A DNA stretch of 64,000 nucleotides from Streptomyces noursei. GTDB lineage: Bacteria; Actinomycetota; Actinomycetes; Streptomycetales; Streptomycetaceae. Below are positions 25,406 to 34,042 of this stretch, in pieces. The notes beneath the pieces were generated by a model. The model was given only the letters and a program-made list of their open reading frames with translations. It had not been told where the DNA came from and did not search any database. The stretch lies in contig NZ_CP070326.1 of NCBI RefSeq assembly GCF_016917755.1, positions 4,526,001 to 4,590,000 on the forward strand, written 5' to 3'. The position numbers and the translations under genes were made by a program. Numbering within the stretch: position 1 is the first letter of the stretch; each line of letters opens with the position of its first letter.

Positions 25406-25540
25406 ATTTTTGAGCAGACGCGGTACGAGCACAAGACCCCGGACACAACCCCGGACGCACGGCTCGAACCCGCACCCGGACGAGGGCGGCCGTCCCCACC
25501 GGCCCCACCCGTCACCCACCACCCGCCCCGAGGAGCGCCC

Positions 25541-26467
25541 ATGCCCCTGCCCCAGGAGTTCCACGACATCGCCCGGCGCGTGAACAACTGGGGCCGCTGG
25601 GGCCCGGACGACGAGCTCGGCACCCTGAACCTGATCACCCCGGACGTGGTGCGCGCGGCCGCCGCGACCGTCCGCACCGGCCGCCGCATCCCGCTGGCGC
25701 TGCCGCTCCGCCAGGACGGCGTGCAGACCGGCGCGATCCCGGGACGGGTCAATCCGCTGCACACCATGGTCGCGATCAACCACGAGATCTTCGGCCCGGG
25801 CAGCGTCGCCACCTCCGACGACACCGTCACCATGGGCCTGCAGGCCGCCACCCACTGGGACGGCCTGACCCATGTCTCGCACTCCGGGCGGCTCTACAAC
25901 GGGCGGCCCGCCGACACCGTCACCGCGCACCGCGGCGCCACCGCGCTGGGCATCGAGAAGGCCACCCCGATCCTCTCCCGCGGGGTGCTGCTGGACGTGG
26001 CCCGGGCCCACGGCACCGACCGCCTGCCGGGCGGGCACGCGGTCACGCCGGAGGACCTGGAGGCAGCCGAGGAGTTGGCCGGGACGACGGTCCGGTCCGG
26101 CGACATCGTCCTGGTGCGGACCGGGCAGTTGCGGCACTACCTGGCCGGCGACCGGGAGGCGTACGCGTTCCCCTCGCCCGGGCTCTCGGTGCGCACCCCG
26201 GAGTGGTTCCACGCCCGCGAGGTCGCCGCGGTCGCCAACGACACCCTGACCTTCGAGATCTTCCCGCCGGAGATCGAGGGCCTGTGGATGCCGGTGCACG
26301 CCCTCCACCTGGTGGAGATGGGCATGTTCCAGGGCCAGAACTGGAATCTGGAGGAGCTGTCGGCGGCCTGCGCGCAGGAGAGCCGCTCCGCCTTCCTGCT
26401 GTCCGCGGTGGCCGAGCCGTTCGTCGGCGGCACCGGCAGTCCGGTCGCACCGGTGGCCGTCCTGTGA
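25541..26467 (+). CDS. Cyclase-family metal-dependent hydrolase (kynurenine formamidase-like)
   Basis: A 308-residue member of the PF04199 family. The metal-binding signature appears as ATHWDGLTHVSH (about 107-118). The N-terminal NNWGRWGPDDELGTLNLITP is typical of the larger bacterial group. These enzymes hydrolyse amides, lactones or cyclic ketones, so ring or lactone opening is a reasonable guess but is not proven by sequence. GAGGAG precedes ATG 25541. It diverges from the SDR gene with operator site 8 in between. Confidence 0.87.
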   Translation: MPLPQEFHDIARRVNNWGRWGPDDELGTLNLITPDVVRAAAATVRTGRRIPLALPLRQDGVQTGAIPGRVNPLHTMVAINHEIFGPGSVATSDDTVTMGLQAATHWDGLTHVSHSGRLYNGRPADTVTAHRGATALGIEKATPILSRGVLLDVARAHGTDRLPGGHAVTPEDLEAAEELAGTTVRSGDIVLVRTGQLRHYLAGDREAYAFPSPGLSVRTPEWFHAREVAAVANDTLTFEIFPPEIEGLWMPVHALHLVEMGMFQGQNWNLEELSAACAQESRSAFLLSAVAEPFVGGTGSPVAPVAVL

Positions 26468-26728
26468 GGTGCGACGCCGCGCCCCCGGCGCGCGGGCGAC
26501 CCCGGACCGGCCAGGCGGCGGCGCGCGCTGCGCGCCCCGAGCACGGCACCGCGGGCCGCCACCTGGCTCCGGGCCGCGATCCGCACTCGACAAGGCCGCG
26601 GGTCGTCGACCCGGCACGCCCTTGCCGTCCCCTCACGGCGCATCGCTTCCCCAAGAGTGATCACCAGGGAACGCCACGTCAACACCTGGTCTGGACTAAT
26701 TCCGCGTCAGGCGAACCGATTCAGCGAT

Positions 26729-27214
26729 TTACGACCGGTTTGTGGTGACGCTCGTTACGGCGCAAGCAGGGTCATATGCCCCCAGGTCCGCACCGGCCGC
26801 CATCAGCAGCGGCTGCCCGCGGTCCACTTCGCACCAGATCCGCTTGCCGGCCCCCTCCCGCTGCCAGCCCCAGCGGTCCGCGAGGCCGTCGACCAGCTCC
26901 AGACCGCGACCGTTGGTGTCCTCGCCGTCCGCGTGCCGGGGGCGCGGCGGGCGGGCGCTGACGTCCACCACTTCGACCCGTACGGTGCCCACCACGGCGC
27001 CCGTCCCGGAGAAGCACATCCGTAGCCGGGCCGCCGAACCGGTGTGCACCACCGCATTGGTGACCAGCTCGGAGATCAGCAGGATCAGCGTCTCGGCGAG
27101 CGGTTCGTCCGCCCCTATGCCCGACCCCGCGAGCCTCGACCTGGCCCACCGCCGGGCCCGCCCCACTTCCGCGGGGTCGGGCCGCACTTCCAACTGCACC
27201 TGAAGCACCTGCAC
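26729..27214 (-). CDS. HATPase_c anti-sigma-like ATP-binding regulator
   Basis: A 161-residue GHKL ATPase-fold protein of the type abundant in Streptomyces. N box LISELVTNAVVHTGS (about 48-62), then VVDVS and an NGRGLELVDGLADRWGW G-box segment. Relatives such as RsbW or SpoIIAB bind and phosphorylate anti-sigma antagonists or hold sigma factors. No cognate partner is adjacent. The start is a GTG at 27214. Its role here is unknown. Confidence 0.88.
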   Translation of the reverse strand: MQVLQVQLEVRPDPAEVGRARRWARSRLAGSGIGADEPLAETLILLISELVTNAVVHTGSAARLRMCFSGTGAVVGTVRVEVVDVSARPPRPRHADGEDTNGRGLELVDGLADRWGWQREGAGKRIWCEVDRGQPLLMAAGADLGAYDPACAVTSVTTNRS

Positions 27215-27695
27215 CGCTCACACCATCCGAACCGGCGGAAACATCGCCTCGCGCCTCCACGGAGTCACGGTGCGTGACTCCGGCGAAGCACAGCATGGTT
27301 GACGTTCAGTCACCGCAACAACCGCTTCGGGCATATTCCAGCGCAAGGGAGTATGCGTGCGGCATACTGTGCGACGCACAGCGCGGGGAGTCGAACATGG
27401 GGGGTCATCGGGGCCTCGCCCGAGGCGAGCGGCGCGCAGTCGATGCCCCGGAGCCGTCCTTCCGACGGCACCGTGACATTTGCGCCACAGAACCACTCGC
27501 ACCCCACGGAGCGTACCCGAGCACAGCGCCGACTCCCCCCTGTGACGAGTCACGCCTAGGACACAACCCGATATCGACCCTCCGTGACCACTTATGCGTG
27601 AGGGACCCGACATTTCGCACACGGGTTGCCAGAGTCTGACATCGACGGCGCGGCCAGCACGCTCCGTACGCGTCCGCGGACGCCGGCGCACCCCC
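27215..27695. other. Non-coding interval with a perfect palindrome
   Basis: About 480 bases of lower G+C than the genes around it, with short ORFs on both strands but no steady codon bias. It holds a perfect inverted repeat, CTGTGCG-A-CGCACAG (27367-27381), next to GTGCGGCATA. I see no gene I can defend; the ORF starting 27274 on the plus strand is a weak possibility. Confidence 0.5.
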
Positions 27696-28655
27696 TCACC
27701 CCGCCAGCGCGTCCGCCAGGCGCTCCTCCGCCTCCCGCGCGCCGCCCCACCACTCGGCCCGCAGCCAGGCCCGTTTGAGGTGCAGATGGACATCGGCCTC
27801 CCAGGTGAAGCCCATCCCGCCGTACACCTGGAGGCAGTCCCGGGCGTTGCGCACCGCGGCCTCGTCCGCCAACAGCTTGGCGCCCACGACGTCCAGGGCG
27901 TCCTCGGTCACCGCCGCCGCGTAGACCGCGGCCCGGGCCAGCTCGGCGCGGACCAGCATCCCGGCGCACAGATGCTTGACGGCCTGGAAGGAGCCGATCG
28001 GCGCGCCGAACTGGGTGCGCTGCCGGGCGTACGCGACCGCCATCTCGACCGTCCGGGCCGCACTGCCCAGCTGCTGGGCCGCGGTCAGCAGGGCCGCCTC
28101 GCGGCGCAGCCGGGGCACGTCCAGGCCGGGCTGCGGGACGGTGCACGCAGGGCCGGTGACGCGGGCGAGCGGGGTGAGGGGGTCCACGGAGGCGAAGGGG
28201 GCGCGGGCGACGTCGGCGGGTGCACTCCGGTACGCCCGGGCCGCGTGCGCCGGCGCATCCCCGTCCAGGAAGATCAACGCGTCGCAGTCGGCCGGGTGCT
28301 CCCACAGCGCCGGATCGGTCGCGCCATCACACAGCGCGACGATCCGCTCACCAGTCGCCACCCCGTCCACCGCCCCGGCCAGCAGCTGCCCCGCCACCAG
28401 CGGGCCCGGCAGCAGCGCCCGGCCGGCCTCCTCGAAGACCAGGACGGCCTCCGGCAGCCCCAGCCCGACGCCGCCGTCCGCCTCCGGGAGCCGCAGGGCG
28501 AAGAAGCCGGCGTCGGCCAGCTCCCGCCACAGCCCGCGGTCCAGCGCCGGGGCGTCGACGGCGGCACGCAGCCGGTCCCGGCCGAAGCGGCGGGCGAGCA
28601 GTTCCCGGGTACCGTCCCGCAACGCCCGCTGGTCCGCGGTGAGTTGGAAGTCCAC
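27696..28655 (-). CDS. Acyl-CoA dehydrogenase, beta-type subunit
   Basis: A 319-residue, short acyl-CoA dehydrogenase. It has the N-terminal helical domain, a shortened middle domain, and a C-terminal domain with YARQRTQFGAPIGSFQAVKH and LQVYGGMGFTWEADVHLHLKR. The length and the reduced middle domain are typical of the partner chain in alpha2beta2 FadE enzymes such as ChsE1-ChsE2. The GTG start (28655) lies seven bases after the stop of the alpha-type gene at 28663, so the two should assemble together. Confidence 0.9.
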   Translation of the reverse strand: MDFQLTADQRALRDGTRELLARRFGRDRLRAAVDAPALDRGLWRELADAGFFALRLPEADGGVGLGLPEAVLVFEEAGRALLPGPLVAGQLLAGAVDGVATGERIVALCDGATDPALWEHPADCDALIFLDGDAPAHAARAYRSAPADVARAPFASVDPLTPLARVTGPACTVPQPGLDVPRLRREAALLTAAQQLGSAARTVEMAVAYARQRTQFGAPIGSFQAVKHLCAGMLVRAELARAAVYAAAVTEDALDVVGAKLLADEAAVRNARDCLQVYGGMGFTWEADVHLHLKRAWLRAEWWGGAREAEERLADALAG

Positions 28656-28662
28656 CGGCCGC

Positions 28663-29817
28663 TCACCGCCCCTTCGGCAGGCCGAGGATCCGCTCGGCGA
28701 CGATGTTCCGCTGGATCTGCGAGGTGCCCGCGGCGATGGTGTACGCGAGGGCGGAGAGCCGGCCGGCGACCCACGGGTGGTCGGCGTCCAGCGCCCGTCC
28801 GCCGAGCACCTCGGCCGCCGCGTCGTAGAGCTCCTGGCGGGCGTGCGAGTAGCGCAGCTTGAAGACCGAGCCGCCGGCGCCGGGGACGCCGCCGGCCCCC
28901 TGCGCCTCGCTGACGTTCCACTGGGTCAGCCGCCACAGCGCGGCGAACTCGGCGTTCAGCCGGCCCAGTCGGCGGCGCAGCACGGGGTCGTCCCAGCGGC
29001 CGTCGGCGCGGGCGGTGCGGGCGAGCTCGGCGAGCAGCCGGCGGCAGGCCACCACCTCGCCGACGAAGGCGGTGCCGCGCTCGTAGGAGAGCGTCACCAT
29101 CGTCACCCGCCAGCCGTCGTCCTCGGCCCCGACGCGGTTCCCGACCGGTATCCGGACCTCGTCGAGGAACAGTTCGGCGAACTCGGTGGAGCCGGCCAGT
29201 GTGCGCAGCGGCCGGACGGTCACCCCGGGGGCGTCCATCGGCATCGCCAGCCAGCTGATGCCGCGGTGCCGGGGGGCCTCCGGGTCGGTGCGGACGAGCA
29301 GTTCGCACCAGTCGGCGACCTCGGCGTGCGAGGTCCAGATCTTGCTGCCGGTCACGACGTAGTCGTCGCCGTCCCGGACCGCCCGGGTACGCAGCGCGGC
29401 CAGATCCGAGCCGGCGTCCGGTTCGCTGAAGCCCTGGCACCAGATCTCCTCGCCGCGCAGGATCGGCGGCAGCCAGCGGGCGCGCTGGGCGGCGGTGCCC
29501 TCCGCGGCGATCGTCGGGCCGGCGTGCAGCAGCCCGACGAAGTTGGCGCCGACGTAGGGGGCGCCGGCCCGCTCGGCCTCCTCCAGGAAGATCAGGTGCT
29601 GGGTGGGGGTGGCGCCCTGGCCGCCGGCGTCGGCCGGCCAGTGCAGCCCGGCGTACCCGGCGTCGTGGAGCATCCGCTGCCAGGCCGCGTCGTGGGCCCG
29701 TCGGCCGGGCCAGTCGGTGGCGGCGGGCGGCGGCGGCAGCTTGGGCAGCACCTCGGCGAGCCAGCTCCGCAGCCGGGCCCGGAAGGCTTCCTCCTCTTCG
29801 GTGTAGGCGAGGTCCAT
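28663..29817 (-). CDS. Acyl-CoA dehydrogenase, alpha-type subunit
   Basis: A 384-residue FadE. Seen: DLAYTEEEEAFRARLRSWL, WCQGFSEPDAGSDLAALR, GSKIWTSHAEVADW and the C-terminal IAAGTSQIQRNIVAERILGLP. The canonical catalytic Glu position (YEGT) is alanine here, common in FadE alpha chains of steroid-type clusters. ATG 29817 fits the family start and overlaps the stop of a 34-codon upstream ORF. A weak GGGACC lies upstream, so translation may depend on coupling. Operator site 9 lies about 165 bases ahead. Confidence 0.9.
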   Translation of the reverse strand: MDLAYTEEEEAFRARLRSWLAEVLPKLPPPPAATDWPGRRAHDAAWQRMLHDAGYAGLHWPADAGGQGATPTQHLIFLEEAERAGAPYVGANFVGLLHAGPTIAAEGTAAQRARWLPPILRGEEIWCQGFSEPDAGSDLAALRTRAVRDGDDYVVTGSKIWTSHAEVADWCELLVRTDPEAPRHRGISWLAMPMDAPGVTVRPLRTLAGSTEFAELFLDEVRIPVGNRVGAEDDGWRVTMVTLSYERGTAFVGEVVACRRLLAELARTARADGRWDDPVLRRRLGRLNAEFAALWRLTQWNVSEAQGAGGVPGAGGSVFKLRYSHARQELYDAAAEVLGGRALDADHPWVAGRLSALAYTIAAGTSQIQRNIVAERILGLPKGR

Positions 29818-29921
29818 CAGCGGTCCCGGTGCGCCGGGAGGCGGGCCCCGCGGCGGGCGGCGGGCCCGCGCGCGGGGTCCTGGACGCTGGTGCCGCGCGG
29901 CGGCTCGGTCGGGTTCGCCAT
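29817..29921 (-). CDS. Small upstream ORF coupled to the acyl-CoA dehydrogenase
   Basis: A 34-codon frame beginning MANPTEPPRGTSVQDPARG. ATG 29921 is preceded by GAGGGGG, a much better ribosome binding site than that of the acyl-CoA dehydrogenase. Its TGA overlaps the dehydrogenase ATG (TGATG). It could be a short leader peptide that delivers ribosomes to the next gene or a basic small protein. I recognise no family. Confidence 0.45.
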   Translation of the reverse strand: MANPTEPPRGTSVQDPARGPAARRGARLPAHRDR

Positions 29922-29979
29922 CGTTCCCCCTCGCCCGTGCCGGTCGCATCGCACCCGGATGCGCCGGGCACGCAGATAA

Positions 29980-29994
29980 CTGATACCCCGTCAG
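29980..29994. promoter_or_regulatory. Putative TetR-type operator, site 9
   Basis: CTGATACCCCGTCAG: one mismatch. It lies upstream of the acyl-CoA dehydrogenase pair, on their side of the divergent region. Confidence 0.68.
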
Positions 29995-30058
29995 ATTCCA
30001 GGCTAGCCGTGGACACTCTGGACCGACAAGGCTCCGCCCCCTAACCTCGGAGCCCTTC

Positions 30059-30073
30059 CTGGCGGATCGTCAG
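30059..30073. promoter_or_regulatory. Putative TetR-type operator, site 10
   Basis: CTGGCGGATCGTCAG: one mismatch. It ends 23 bases before the acyl-CoA ligase ATG at 30097. Confidence 0.6.
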
Positions 30074-30096
30074 TAGATGGAGCGGAGGGGATCCGC

Positions 30097-31620
30097 ATGA
30101 CCGGCAGCACCCTGTGGGACCTCGTCGTCTGGCGAGCCGCCCGGACGCCCGACGCCACCGCCCTCGTCCAGGGCGCGGAAAGCCCCCGGGACGAGCGCCG
30201 GATCAGCTTCGGGGAGCTGCGCGAGCGCGCCGAACGGGTCGCCGCCGGGCTGTCCGCGCGCGGCGTCCGCGCCGGCAGCCGGGTGGTCTGGCAACTGCCC
30301 ACCCGGATCGAAACGGTGCTGGTCAGCCTGGCCCTGGCGCGGCTCGGCGCGGTGCAGAGCCCGGTCCTGCCGCTCTACCGCGAGCACGAGGTGGGCCAGG
30401 TGCTGCGCCGCACCCGCGCCGCCTTCGTCGTCGTGCCCGGCGTCCGGCGCGGCGTCGACCACACCGCGATGGCGCGCCGCCTGGCCGCGGAACTGCCCGC
30501 CCCGCCGACCGTCGTCGAGGCGTACGACACCCTGCCGGACGGCGACCCGACCACCCTCCCCGCACCGCCCACCGACCCCGACGAACCCCGCTGGATCTAC
30601 TGGACCTCGGGCACCACGGCCGCCCCTCGCGGCGTCCTGCACACCGACCGCAGCCTGCGCACCGCCGGCGGCTGGCTGGCCGCCGCGCTGCGCCTGGGAC
30701 CGGACGACGTCGGCTCGATGGCCTTCCCCTACTCCCATGTCGCCGGACCCGACTACACCGTCATGCTGCTCGTCCACGGCATCCCCGCCGTCCTGCTGGA
30801 GCACTTCGCACTGCCCGCCGCGCTCGCCCCCTACCGCCGCCACCGGGTCACCCTGGCCGGCGGCTCCACCGCCTTCTACTCCCTCTTCCTCGCCGCCCAG
30901 CGCGCCCTCCCGCCGGGCCGCCGACTGCTGCCGTCGCTGCGGCTGCTCGCCGGGGGCGGCGCGCCCAAACCGCCCGCGCTGTACCACGAGGTGGTGGCCG
31001 AACTGGGCTGCCAACTCACCCACGGCTACGCGCTCACCGAGGCCCCGATGGTCACCATGGGCGATCCGCACGACAGCGCCGACCTGCTGGCCACCACCGA
31101 CGGCCGGCCGCCGGCCGGGATGGAGGTCCGGATCGCGCCGGGGAGCGGGGAGATCCTGCTGCGCGGCCCGGCCGTCTGCCGCGGCTACCTGGACGAACCG
31201 GCTCCGTTCGACGCCGACGGCTTCCTGCGCACCGGCGACCTCGGCCACCTCACCCCCACCGGCCACCTCGTCATCACCGGCCGCCTCAAGGACATCATCA
31301 TCCGCAAGGGCGAGAACATCTCGGCCCGGGAGATAGAGGACCTCCTCTACCGCCATCCGGACATCGCGGACGCCGCGGTCGTCGGACTGCCGGACCCCGA
31401 GCGCGGGGAGCTGGTCTGCGCGGTGGTCGAACAGCCGCCGGGCGCGGACGCGTTGACGCTCGACGCGGTCACCGCGCGGCTGCTCGCCCAGGGACTCGCC
31501 CGCCACAAGCTGCCGGAGCGGCTGGAGGTGCTGCCCGCCCTGCCGCGCGGGGCGACCCTGCGCAAGGTGCTCAAACAGGAGCTGCGGGAGCGGTTCGGAG
31601 GCGACGGCGGAGGTGCGTGA
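30097..31620 (+). CDS. Acyl-CoA synthetase (AMP-forming)
   Basis: A 507-residue ANL-superfamily ligase. Phosphate-binding loop YWTSGTTAAPRG (about 168-179), HGYALTEAP (A5 region), TGDLGHLTPTGHLVITGR (A7/A8), IIRKGENIS and the catalytic lysine in LPRGATLRKVLKQE near the C-terminus, all in place. It should activate a carboxylic acid for the pathway. GGAGCGGAGGGG precedes ATG 30097. It diverges from the acyl-CoA dehydrogenase pair, and each side has its own operator. Confidence 0.93.
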   Translation: MTGSTLWDLVVWRAARTPDATALVQGAESPRDERRISFGELRERAERVAAGLSARGVRAGSRVVWQLPTRIETVLVSLALARLGAVQSPVLPLYREHEVGQVLRRTRAAFVVVPGVRRGVDHTAMARRLAAELPAPPTVVEAYDTLPDGDPTTLPAPPTDPDEPRWIYWTSGTTAAPRGVLHTDRSLRTAGGWLAAALRLGPDDVGSMAFPYSHVAGPDYTVMLLVHGIPAVLLEHFALPAALAPYRRHRVTLAGGSTAFYSLFLAAQRALPPGRRLLPSLRLLAGGGAPKPPALYHEVVAELGCQLTHGYALTEAPMVTMGDPHDSADLLATTDGRPPAGMEVRIAPGSGEILLRGPAVCRGYLDEPAPFDADGFLRTGDLGHLTPTGHLVITGRLKDIIIRKGENISAREIEDLLYRHPDIADAAVVGLPDPERGELVCAVVEQPPGADALTLDAVTARLLAQGLARHKLPERLEVLPALPRGATLRKVLKQELRERFGGDGGGA

Positions 31621-31655
31621 CACGACCGGGGACGGGCACCGGGCGGGGCGCCCGT

Positions 31656-31686
31656 CCGGCGGGCCCGGCGGCTCCCGGCCCGCCGG
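31656..31686. terminator. Hairpin between converging ligase and pseudokinase genes
   Basis: CCGGCGGGCC paired with GGCCCGCCGG around an 11-base loop, just after the ligase stop. A probable bidirectional terminator, without a U-tract. Confidence 0.55.
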
Positions 31687-31703
31687 CCACCCCGCGGACG
31701 CGG

Positions 31704-33857
31704 CTAGCCGGGCCGGTACGAGCTGCTGGCCTGGGTGTACAGGCGGTCCACCTCGGTGCGGCCGGTGTCCGGGCCGATGACCAGGACGCAGTGGTAGCGG
31801 CCGTCGCGGATCATCGCGAGGTTGCGGGCGTAGACCTGGCGACCGCTGCCGTCCTTCCAGGTGAAGGCGCCCTCGGCCATCGCCGTCTGCCCGACGTCTA
31901 TCCGCCGCAGCCCGGAGACCGACGACCAGCCGGAGGCGCGGAACGCCGCCAACTCGGGCTCCTTGTCCTGCTGGTAGGCCATCGGATCGGGGCCGAACCG
32001 CGCGGTGGTGTCGCGGCCGGGCACCACCAGCAGCTCGTAGTCGCCGCCCGTGTAGCGCACCTGGCCGCGGTCCGCCCCGGCGCCGCGCTGCCAGCCCTCG
32101 CGCACCGCGATCTGGAATCCCGCGGGGTCGGTGCGCAGGGCGAAGCCGGCGGCGACGCCCCCGGAGGCGGTGGTCCGCGGCGCACCGGTGCCCGGCGCGC
32201 GGCCGGTGCCCCTGCCGTCGTCGCCGTCCCGGCCGGGCGGGACGGCCGGGCTGTTGCCGGGCGTCACGCCCGAGGTGCCCGTGAGGCCCCCGCCCGACGG
32301 CCCGCCCGCCGCGTCCGCCCCGGACTTCGGCAGGAACATCACGGCGTAGGCGATCCCGGCCACCATCAGCAGCAGGATCACGGTGAGCAGCACCCGGCCC
32401 AGGCTGCGCGGCCCCCGACCGGCCCGCGGTCGCGGTGGCACGGGCCCCACCCCGACGTGCCCCAACAGCTCCGACGGCTCCTGCCCGGCACCGGACGGAC
32501 GCCCGGCGGAGCGCGCGGACCTGGCCGGCCGGAACGCCGCGGGCTCGGCCGAGCGCGGCGGAGGCGCGCCCGCCGCCCGGCCCGCGGGCACGGACCGCGG
32601 ACGGGCGCGGAGCCTCTTCGGCCGCCCCCGGCGGACCAGTTCGCCCCGCCGGCGGAGGATCGGCAGCCGCCGCGGATCGGCCGGCCCCGCCAGCGCAGGC
32701 AGGGCCACCGTCCGGCGGCCCAGATCCGGCTCCGGCGCCGTCCGCACCAGCGCCCGCAGCCGGTCGCGCAGCTCCTCGGCCGCCGGCCGCCCGGCCGGGT
32801 CCTGGCACAGCAGCGCCCCGATGACGGGCCGCAGCGCCCCGCCCTCCGCGGCCTCGGCCGGCGGCTGCGCCCGCACCCACCGCACCAACTCCGCGGCGCT
32901 CTCCTCCGGATACGGCGGATGGCCCTGCACCGCGCGGAACAGCAGCGCGCCCACCGCCCACAGATCCGCCGCCGGACCCACCGGCGCCGCGCTCCCGTCC
33001 GCCGGCCCTGCCTGCTCCGGCGCCCAGCGCTCGGTGACCGCGCCGACCACCTGGAGCCGCGCCTGCCGGGCCCGCTCGGCGGCGAGCCCGGTCGGCCCCG
33101 CGCCACCGGGCGCCTGGTCCGCCGGCTCCTCGGGCACCGGGTCGTACCCGCACAGCGCCTCCTGGGCCGCGCCCACCGCCAGCCCCGTCAGGATCGCCCG
33201 GCCGTCGTCGCAGACCAGGACCGTGCGGGCGGTGATGTTGCGGTGCAGCCAGCCGTGCGCGTGCAGGGCGCGCAGGGCGGTGAGCAGATCGACGGCGATC
33301 TCCGCGGCGCGGTGCGGGCTCAGCGCCCGCGCGGCGAGCAGCGCGGACAGCGGGCGGGCGGGGAGGAGTTCGCCGACGATCCACAGGCTGCCGTCCTGCG
33401 CGAAGACGTCGAAGACCTGGTCGAGCAGGGGGTGGTCGGGCAGTTGGGCGGCGGCCGTCGCGGCCTGGAGGGCGTGCTGGACGACCGGGTCCCGGGGGCT
33501 GCGGTCGGCGCCCTGGGTGGCCGCCCGGCCGCGGACCGCCGCCGTCCGGCCGCCACTGGCGAAACCATCCTGCGCACGCCCGTGCGCCGGATGTCCGTCC
33601 GCGCCGGAACCGGCCGGCATACCGGATCCGTCCGCCGCCAGCAGCTCCGCGTCCACCACCTCCGGCAGCGGCACCTGACGGATCAGCACTTCCTGCCCGC
33701 TGTAGGTGTCGAAGGCCCGGGTCTCGCCGAACTGGTCGGGGCAGGAGGCGTCGTAGGGGGCGCCGGGGGCGTCCGCCGCGGGGCCGGGATCGTCGCCGAA
33801 CGGCCGCGCCGGCAGGCGGTAGCGCTCGGCGAGCACTCTCCCCGCGTACTCGTCCAC
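31704..33857 (-). CDS. Predicted membrane pseudokinase (Hanks-type fold)
   Basis: A 717-residue protein with a kinase-like N-terminal half, one transmembrane segment (about 486-507) and an extracytoplasmic domain of about 130 residues after a Gly/Thr/Pro-rich linker. Three catalytic elements are degenerate: VAIK appears as VLIR, HRD as HRN (WLHRNITARTVLV) and DFG as LTG (AILTGLAVG). A glycine-rich loop is not recognisable. ATP phosphotransfer is therefore unlikely; a scaffold or allosteric role towards the neighbouring active kinase is plausible. It lies 185 bases after the kinase at 34043, same strand, and both have related extracellular domains. Confidence 0.85.
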   Translation of the reverse strand: MDEYAGRVLAERYRLPARPFGDDPGPAADAPGAPYDASCPDQFGETRAFDTYSGQEVLIRQVPLPEVVDAELLAADGSGMPAGSGADGHPAHGRAQDGFASGGRTAAVRGRAATQGADRSPRDPVVQHALQAATAAAQLPDHPLLDQVFDVFAQDGSLWIVGELLPARPLSALLAARALSPHRAAEIAVDLLTALRALHAHGWLHRNITARTVLVCDDGRAILTGLAVGAAQEALCGYDPVPEEPADQAPGGAGPTGLAAERARQARLQVVGAVTERWAPEQAGPADGSAAPVGPAADLWAVGALLFRAVQGHPPYPEESAAELVRWVRAQPPAEAAEGGALRPVIGALLCQDPAGRPAAEELRDRLRALVRTAPEPDLGRRTVALPALAGPADPRRLPILRRRGELVRRGRPKRLRARPRSVPAGRAAGAPPPRSAEPAAFRPARSARSAGRPSGAGQEPSELLGHVGVGPVPPRPRAGRGPRSLGRVLLTVILLLMVAGIAYAVMFLPKSGADAAGGPSGGGLTGTSGVTPGNSPAVPPGRDGDDGRGTGRAPGTGAPRTTASGGVAAGFALRTDPAGFQIAVREGWQRGAGADRGQVRYTGGDYELLVVPGRDTTARFGPDPMAYQQDKEPELAAFRASGWSSVSGLRRIDVGQTAMAEGAFTWKDGSGRQVYARNLAMIRDGRYHCVLVIGPDTGRTEVDRLYTQASSSYRPG

Positions 33858-34042
33858 GACGCGCCTCCCCTCAGCGTGCGCCGCGCCCGCCCGGGGCGGA
33901 TGCGTACGACTGTGGACTTCTCACGATACGGGGCAGCACCGACAGTTGAGCCCGTCGGACCGCGACGCGCGCCGTGTCCGTCCGCGGACGCCGGGGAGCG
34001 GGCGGTCCGGCCCCGACGGGCCGGCCCACCGCCCGCGTCGGG

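Noticed and set aside
27274..27639. 121-codon plus-strand ORF in the gene-free stretch
   Set aside because: No ribosome site worth the name, mixed codon usage and no recognisable sequence; could be revisited if transcription is found.
30070..33384. 1104-codon open frame on the minus strand
   Set aside because: It crosses the ligase and the pseudokinase in the wrong frame, has Arg/Gly/Pro-rich nonsense composition and no domain; both real genes show clear motifs in other frames.
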